Assembly (NCBI GenBank): GCA_029264225.1
Contig: JARICB010000052.1
Location: forward strand, 1 to 9,732
From: Nocardioides sp.
Lineage (GTDB): Bacteria; Actinomycetota; Actinomycetes; Propionibacteriales; Nocardioidaceae
Direction of reading: 5' to 3'
DNA: 9,732 bases
The notes beneath the pieces are model-generated. The model did no database searches and was not told where the DNA came from. It was given only the letters and a program-made list of their open reading frames with translations. The stretch's first letter is position 1, and each line of letters starts with the position of its first letter. A program made the position numbers and the translations under genes. Of this stretch, positions 6,399 to 9,732 are shown piece by piece.

Positions 6399-6403
6399 AG
6401 GAG
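6399..6403 (+). promoter_or_regulatory. thrS: Shine-Dalgarno deciding the thrS start
   Basis: AGGAG lies 5 bases before GTG 6409. The open frame extends upstream to 5965, but that region is antisense to the acyltransferase gene, and the TGS domain begins right after this GTG, so 6409 is the real start. Confidence 0.75.
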
Positions 6404-6408
6404 ACGCA

Positions 6409-8394
6409 GTGTCCGACATCTTGGTCATCCGCACCAACGCTGGTCAGCGTGAGGAGCAGACCCTGACGGCGGGTACCAAGGCCTGGGAGCTCTTTCGTGA
6501 GCAGCCGGACGTCGTCGCCGCCCGCTTGGGCGCAGACCTGGTGGATCTCGCCTACGAACTGCAGGACGGAGACGAGGTCGAGGGGGTGCTGATCGACAGC
6601 GCCGATGGCCGCGACATCCTGCGCCACTCGACCGCACACGTCATGGCCCAGGCAGTCCAGCAGCTCTTCCCGGCGGCCAAGCTCGGCATCGGTCCGCCGA
6701 TCGAGAACGGTTTCTACTACGACTTCGACGTCGAGACCCCGTTCAATCCCGAGGACCTGGTCAAGATCGAGTCGGCGATGCGCAAGATCATCAAGGAGAA
6801 CCAGCGCTTCGAGCGGCGAGTCACTACCGATGCCGATGCCATCAACGAACTCCAGGACGAGCCCTACAAGCTCGAGCTGATCGGCCTCAAAGGCGGCGCG
6901 GGCGCCGACGACACCGAAGGCGCCAGCGTCGAGGTAGGCGGGGCCGAGCTGACCATCTACGACAACATCGGTCGCAACGGTGAAGCCAAGTGGTCCGACC
7001 TGTGTCGTGGCCCGCACCTGCCTACGACCAAGCGCATCCCGGCCTTCAAACTGATGCGTTCCGCCGCGGCCTACTGGCGTGGTGATGAGAAGAACAAGCA
7101 GCTCCAGCGCATCTACGGCACCGCCTGGGAGACCAAGGAAGCCCTCGACGAGCACCTGCACCGGATCGAGGAGGCCGAGCGTCGCGACCACCGCAAGCTG
7201 GGCCGCGAGCTCGACCTGTTCAGCTTCCCCGACGAGATCGGCTCCGGCCTCGCCGTCTTCCACCCCAAGGGTGGGGTGATCAAGCGCGTCATGGAGGACT
7301 ACGTCCGCCAGCGCCACATCGAGGAGGGGTTCGACTATGTCGGCACCCCCCACATCGCCAAGGAGGGGCTCTTCCACACCTCCGGACACCTGCCCTACTA
7401 CAAGGACACGATGTTCCCGCCGATGGAGTTCGAGGGGTCGGACTACTACCTCAAGGCGATGAACTGCCCGATGCACAACTTGATCTTCCGCTCGCGCGGA
7501 AGGTCCTACCGGGAGCTGCCGCTGCGGCTCTTCGAATTCGGCAGCGTCTACCGCTACGAGAAGTCCGGCGTGGTGCACGGTCTGACCCGCGTCCGGGGTC
7601 TGACCCAGGACGACAGCCACTCCTATGTGACCCCGGAGCAGGCGCCGGCCGAGATCGAGCATCTGCTCGATTTCGTCCTGGGGCTGTTGCGCGACTTCGG
7701 CATCGACGACTTCTATCTCGAGCTCTCGACTCGGGACGACTCGAAACCCGACAAGTTCGTCGGCAGCGAGCAGGAGTGGGCGGTCGCGACCAAGGTGCTG
7801 GAGGACGTCGCTATCGCCTCGGGTCTGGAGCTCGTCGCCGACCCGGGAGGTGCAGCGTTCTACGGCCCGAAGATCTCGGTCCAGGCCCGCGACGCGATCG
7901 GTCGCACCTGGCAGATGTCGACCATCCAGTACGACTTCAACCAGCCCAAGGGCTTCGAGCTCGAATATGTCGCCTCCGACGGCTCTCGCCAGCAGCCGGT
8001 GATGATCCACTCCGCCAAGTTCGGCTCCCTGGAGCGGTTCTTCGGCGTCCTGATCGAGCACTACGCCGGAGCGTTCCCGCCGTGGCTCGCGCCCGTCCAG
8101 GTGCAGGGCATCCCGATCGCGGAGCGGCACAACGACTATCTCTTCGACGTAGCCCGCCAGATGAAGAGCGCCGGCCTGCGGATGGAGGTCGACTACTCCG
8201 ACGACCGGATGCAGAAGAAGATCCGCAACGCGCAACTGCAGAAGGTGCCGTTCATGATGATCGCCGGCGACGACGACATCGAGAAGGGTGCGGTGTCCTT
8301 CCGCTACCGCGACGGACGCCAGGACAACGGAGTGCCGATCGAAGAGGCCCTCGAGCGCGTGGCGTCGGCTGTCGCGGCCCGCGAGCAGGTCTGA
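6409..8394 (+). CDS. thrS: Threonine--tRNA ligase
   Basis: This 661-residue class II synthetase charges tRNA-Thr with threonine in the cytosol. Domains in order are an N-terminal TGS domain (about 1-62), the editing domain with H73-S-T-A-H77 and C199/H203 ('[11 protein letters not shown]'), which removes serine mis-charged to tRNA-Thr, the class II catalytic core (about 270-550), and the C-terminal anticodon-binding domain (from about 560, '[12 protein letters not shown]'). The zinc ligands that select threonine are C353 ('MNCPMHN'), H404 ('QDDSHSY') and H534 ('[15 protein letters not shown]'). Their spacing closely follows E. coli C334/H385/H511, and the editing histidines carry the same numbers (73 and 77) as in E. 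coli. Motif 2 lies around '[24 protein letters not shown]'. The GTG start is fixed by AGGAG 5 bases upstream and the position of the TGS domain. It is full length with no missing catalytic residue. A HIT gene follows after one base, so translation is probably coupled. Confidence 0.98.
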   Translation: MSDILVIRTNAGQREEQTLTAGTKAWELFREQPDVVAARLGADLVDLAYELQDGDEVEGVLIDSADGRDILRHSTAHVMAQAVQQLFPAAKLGIGPPIENGFYYDFDVETPFNPEDLVKIESAMRKIIKENQRFERRVTTDADAINELQDEPYKLELIGLKGGAGADDTEGASVEVGGAELTIYDNIGRNGEAKWSDLCRGPHLPTTKRIPAFKLMRSAAAYWRGDEKNKQLQRIYGTAWETKEALDEHLHRIEEAERRDHRKLGRELDLFSFPDEIGSGLAVFHPKGGVIKRVMEDYVRQRHIEEGFDYVGTPHIAKEGLFHTSGHLPYYKDTMFPPMEFEGSDYYLKAMNCPMHNLIFRSRGRSYRELPLRLFEFGSVYRYEKSGVVHGLTRVRGLTQDDSHSYVTPEQAPAEIEHLLDFVLGLLRDFGIDDFYLELSTRDDSKPDKFVGSEQEWAVATKVLEDVAIASGLELVADPGGAAFYGPKISVQARDAIGRTWQMSTIQYDFNQPKGFELEYVASDGSRQQPVMIHSAKFGSLERFFGVLIEHYAGAFPPWLAPVQVQGIPIAERHNDYLFDVARQMKSAGLRMEVDYSDDRMQKKIRNAQLQKVPFMMIAGDDDIEKGAVSFRYRDGRQDNGVPIEEALERVASAVAAREQV

Positions 8395-8395
8395 G

Positions 8396-8926
8396 GTGGA
8401 CCACGGCCAGGACGGTGCGGGGGAACCCGACCGGCTGACCCGGCTGTGGACGCCCTGCCGGATGGCCTACATCCGCGGCGAGCTTCCCTCCTCGCCCGAG
8501 CAGTCCGACGGCTGTCCGTTCTGCCGTATTCCGTCCCTGGACGACGATGCGGGGCTGGTCGTGCATCGTGGAGAGGCGGCCTACGTCGTGCTCAACCTGC
8601 ACCCCTACAACCCCGGCCACCTGATGGTGCTGCCCTACCGGCACGTCGCCGACCTGGAAGACCTCACCCCGGACGAATCCGCCGAGGTGATGTCACTGAC
8701 CCAGCAGGCTGTCCGCACCCTACGCACGGTCAGCACACCCGAGGCCTTCAACGTCGGCCTCAACCTCGGCCGGGTGGCGGGCGGCTCACTGGCCGACCAC
8801 CTGCACCAGCACATCGTTCCCCGCTGGGCAGGAGACGCCAACTTCATCACCGTCATCGGTGGGACCAAGGTGCTGCCGCAACTGCTGGGGGACACGCGAG
8901 CACTGCTGGCCTCGGCCTGGGGCTGA
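8396..8926 (+). CDS. HIT-family protein, Ap4A phosphorylase/hydrolase type (Rv2613c-like)
   Basis: This 176-residue HIT-domain protein closely resembles the Mycobacterium Ap4A phosphorylase Rv2613c, which breaks diadenosine tetraphosphate (Ap4A). Shared segments, recalled from that family, are the N-terminal 'LTRLWTPCRMAYI', 'VLNLHPYNPGHLMVLPYRHV', 'FNVGLNLGRVAGGSLADHLHQHIVPRW' and 'DANFITVIGGTKVLPQLL'. The catalytic HIT triad is H135-L-H137-Q-H139, and the middle-to-last histidine carries the nucleotidyl intermediate in this family. A C-P-F-C pair near residues 41-44 may bind zinc, as in many HIT proteins. GTG 8396 is chosen because it lies one base after the thrS stop, with AGG (8387-8389) 6 bases upstream, and leaves a normal-length protein. 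The link to thrS makes sense: aminoacyl-tRNA synthetases make Ap4A as a side product and this enzyme removes it. Whether it acts as phosphorylase or hydrolase is not readable. Confidence 0.92.
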   Translation: MDHGQDGAGEPDRLTRLWTPCRMAYIRGELPSSPEQSDGCPFCRIPSLDDDAGLVVHRGEAAYVVLNLHPYNPGHLMVLPYRHVADLEDLTPDESAEVMSLTQQAVRTLRTVSTPEAFNVGLNLGRVAGGSLADHLHQHIVPRWAGDANFITVIGGTKVLPQLLGDTRALLASAWG

Positions 8927-8956
8927 ACCAGCGCCCGGGTCGAGGCTGCGGTCCAC

Positions 8957-8962
8957 TAGCGT
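8957..8962 (+). promoter_or_regulatory. -10 element of a leaderless IMPase transcript
   Basis: TAGCGT fits the TANNNT pattern and lies exactly 6 bases before GTG 8969, so transcription would begin at or next to the start codon. This spacing is the usual signature of leaderless genes in actinobacteria, and no Shine-Dalgarno is visible before the GTG. It is inferred from pattern only. Confidence 0.5.
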
Positions 8963-8968
8963 GCCGCT

Positions 8969-9724
8969 GTGGAAGATGACCAACTGGCGCTCGACCTCGT
9001 CCGGGTTGCCGGCGCGCTTGCCGCCTCGATGCGACGCGACGGGCTGGCCGCCGAGACCAAGACCCACGTCTCCGACATCGTGACCGCAGCCGACCGGGCT
9101 GCGGAGGCGTACGTCGTGGCGACCCTGCGCCGAGAACGTCCCGACGACTCGATCCTCGGGGAGGAAGGCGCCAACTACGAAGGGAGCAGCGGTCGAACGT
9201 GGGTGATCGACCCGGTCGATGGCACCTACAACTTCCACCGCGGCTTGGACTGGTGGTGCAGTGCCGTGGCCTTGGCCGACGCCGACGGCGTACTCCTGGG
9301 CGCCGTGCACCAGCCCGCGACGGGGGAGAGCTTCCTTGGTGGGCCCGGGGTCGCGAGCACCCGCAACGGCGAACCGTTGCCGCCGCTGGTGGATCGCCCT
9401 CTGCGCGACTCGTGCGCTACTACCTACCTGCACCCGCCGTTCTACGACGGCGAGATCGGCGCGGCCTTCACCCGAGCAGTCAAGGGCGTAGCCACCCTGC
9501 GGATGATGGGATCGGGCACCATGGATGCGATGGCGATCGCCCAGGGCCACAGCGATGTGCTCTTCCAGCACTCGGTGCCCGACTGGGACCGGATGCCGGG
9601 TGCCGCCATCCTCCGTGGTGTGGGCGGCGAGGCCCGGGTAGTGCCGGCTGCGGGCGTTGACTGGTATGTGGCAGGAGTCCCCAGCGCGGTCGCGGAAGTC
9701 TGCGATCGGCTGACGGGCCGGTAA
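8969..9724 (+). CDS. Inositol monophosphatase-family phosphatase (SuhB/CysQ/HisN superfamily)
   Basis: This 251-residue, Mg2+-dependent phosphatase belongs to the inositol monophosphatase family, whose members hydrolyse inositol phosphate, histidinol phosphate, fructose bisphosphate or 3'-phosphoadenosine phosphate. The metal site is clear: G64-E65-E66, D81-P-V-D84-G-T86 ('WVIDPVDGTYNF') and D207 in 'PDWDRMPGAAILRGVGG'. K31 and D36/D42 in the N-terminal helix region ('KTHVSDIVTAAD') are also typical. The second signature departs from the common W-D-x-A/C-[GSA] form: here it is W206-D207-R-M-P-G, with methionine and proline where alanine/cysteine and a small residue usually sit, so the substrate may differ from plain inositol phosphate. 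GTG 8969 is chosen because a -10-like TAGCGT ends 6 bases before it, suggesting a leaderless transcript 42 bases after the HIT gene. It is on the same strand as thrS and HIT. It ends in TAA, eight bases before the window ends. Confidence 0.88.
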   Translation: MEDDQLALDLVRVAGALAASMRRDGLAAETKTHVSDIVTAADRAAEAYVVATLRRERPDDSILGEEGANYEGSSGRTWVIDPVDGTYNFHRGLDWWCSAVALADADGVLLGAVHQPATGESFLGGPGVASTRNGEPLPPLVDRPLRDSCATTYLHPPFYDGEIGAAFTRAVKGVATLRMMGSGTMDAMAIAQGHSDVLFQHSVPDWDRMPGAAILRGVGGEARVVPAAGVDWYVAGVPSAVAEVCDRLTGR

Positions 9725-9732
9725 CCTCGCCG

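Noticed and set aside
5965..6408. Upstream extension of the thrS frame
   Set aside because: It lies antisense to the acyltransferase gene, and the TGS domain and AGGAG site place the start at 6409.
6303..6408. T-box or other riboswitch in the thrS leader
   Set aside because: Only 106 bases lie between the divergent genes and the likely leader is about 43 bases. No T-box sequence or specifier structure is seen.
6367..8235. A 622-codon open frame on the minus strand, antisense to thrS
   Set aside because: Long antisense frames are expected opposite high-GC genes. It has no recognisable domain and no plausible start signal, and thrS covers the region fully.
1..9732. Retinal or carotenoid synthesis genes, tRNA or rRNA genes, transposases, CRISPR arrays and phage genes
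   Set aside because: None is seen. All nine genes are accounted for by transport, photoreceptor, lipid and translation-related families, so any retinal supply for the heliorhodopsin must be encoded elsewhere or taken up.

Overview
The window is a stretch of a high-GC bacterial chromosome, almost certainly an actinobacterium. The evidence is the GC-rich third codon positions, frequent GTG starts, a threonyl-tRNA synthetase followed at once by a HIT protein that closely resembles the mycobacterial Ap4A phosphorylase type, and a likely leaderless GTG start. I would guess a Nocardioides-like soil or freshwater actinobacterium, but the sequence alone does not fix the order. There are nine protein genes (the first cut by the window edge), no RNA genes, no mobile elements, no CRISPR and no gene-free stretch over 300 bases.

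Left part (1-4983), membrane transport and light. The 3' end of a LysE-family exporter is followed after 31 bases by a complete heliorhodopsin gene (378-1154, 258 aa), the most striking gene here. It keeps the retinal-binding lysine (K244), the counterion glutamate (E108) and the paired histidines (H25, H82) of the family. A textbook CRP/GlxR-type operator (TGTGA-N6-TCACA, 353-368) lies 9 bases before its ATG. Facing it, with a 4-base gap, is a minus-strand pair: a DUF4239 ('bestrophin-like') membrane protein and a CPA1-type cation:proton antiporter. Divergent from that pair, across about 167 bases of regulatory DNA holding a perfect inverted repeat, is a SulP/SLC26 anion transporter with a STAS domain, related to the BicA-type clade. 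A strong hairpin over the SulP stop codon closes this part.

Middle part (4984-6302), minus strand. It holds a DUF2238/YjdF-like multi-pass membrane protein and, upstream of it, a PlsC-type lysophospholipid acyltransferase.

Right part (6303-9732), housekeeping, plus strand. thrS starts at a GTG with a good ribosome binding site and is followed after a single base by a HIT-family Ap4A phosphorylase/hydrolase. Next is an inositol-monophosphatase-family gene that appears to have its own leaderless promoter. thrS and the HIT gene are a conserved actinobacterial pair; in mycobacteria the next gene is pgsA (phosphatidylinositol phosphate synthesis), whereas here an IMPase-like gene holds that place.

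The possible new biology is the left part: a light sensor of unknown output under an apparent cAMP/CRP-type operator, surrounded by ion-handling membrane proteins (antiporter, bestrophin-like protein, SulP anion carrier). No retinal-synthesis gene is in the window. The link between these genes is inferred from position only.
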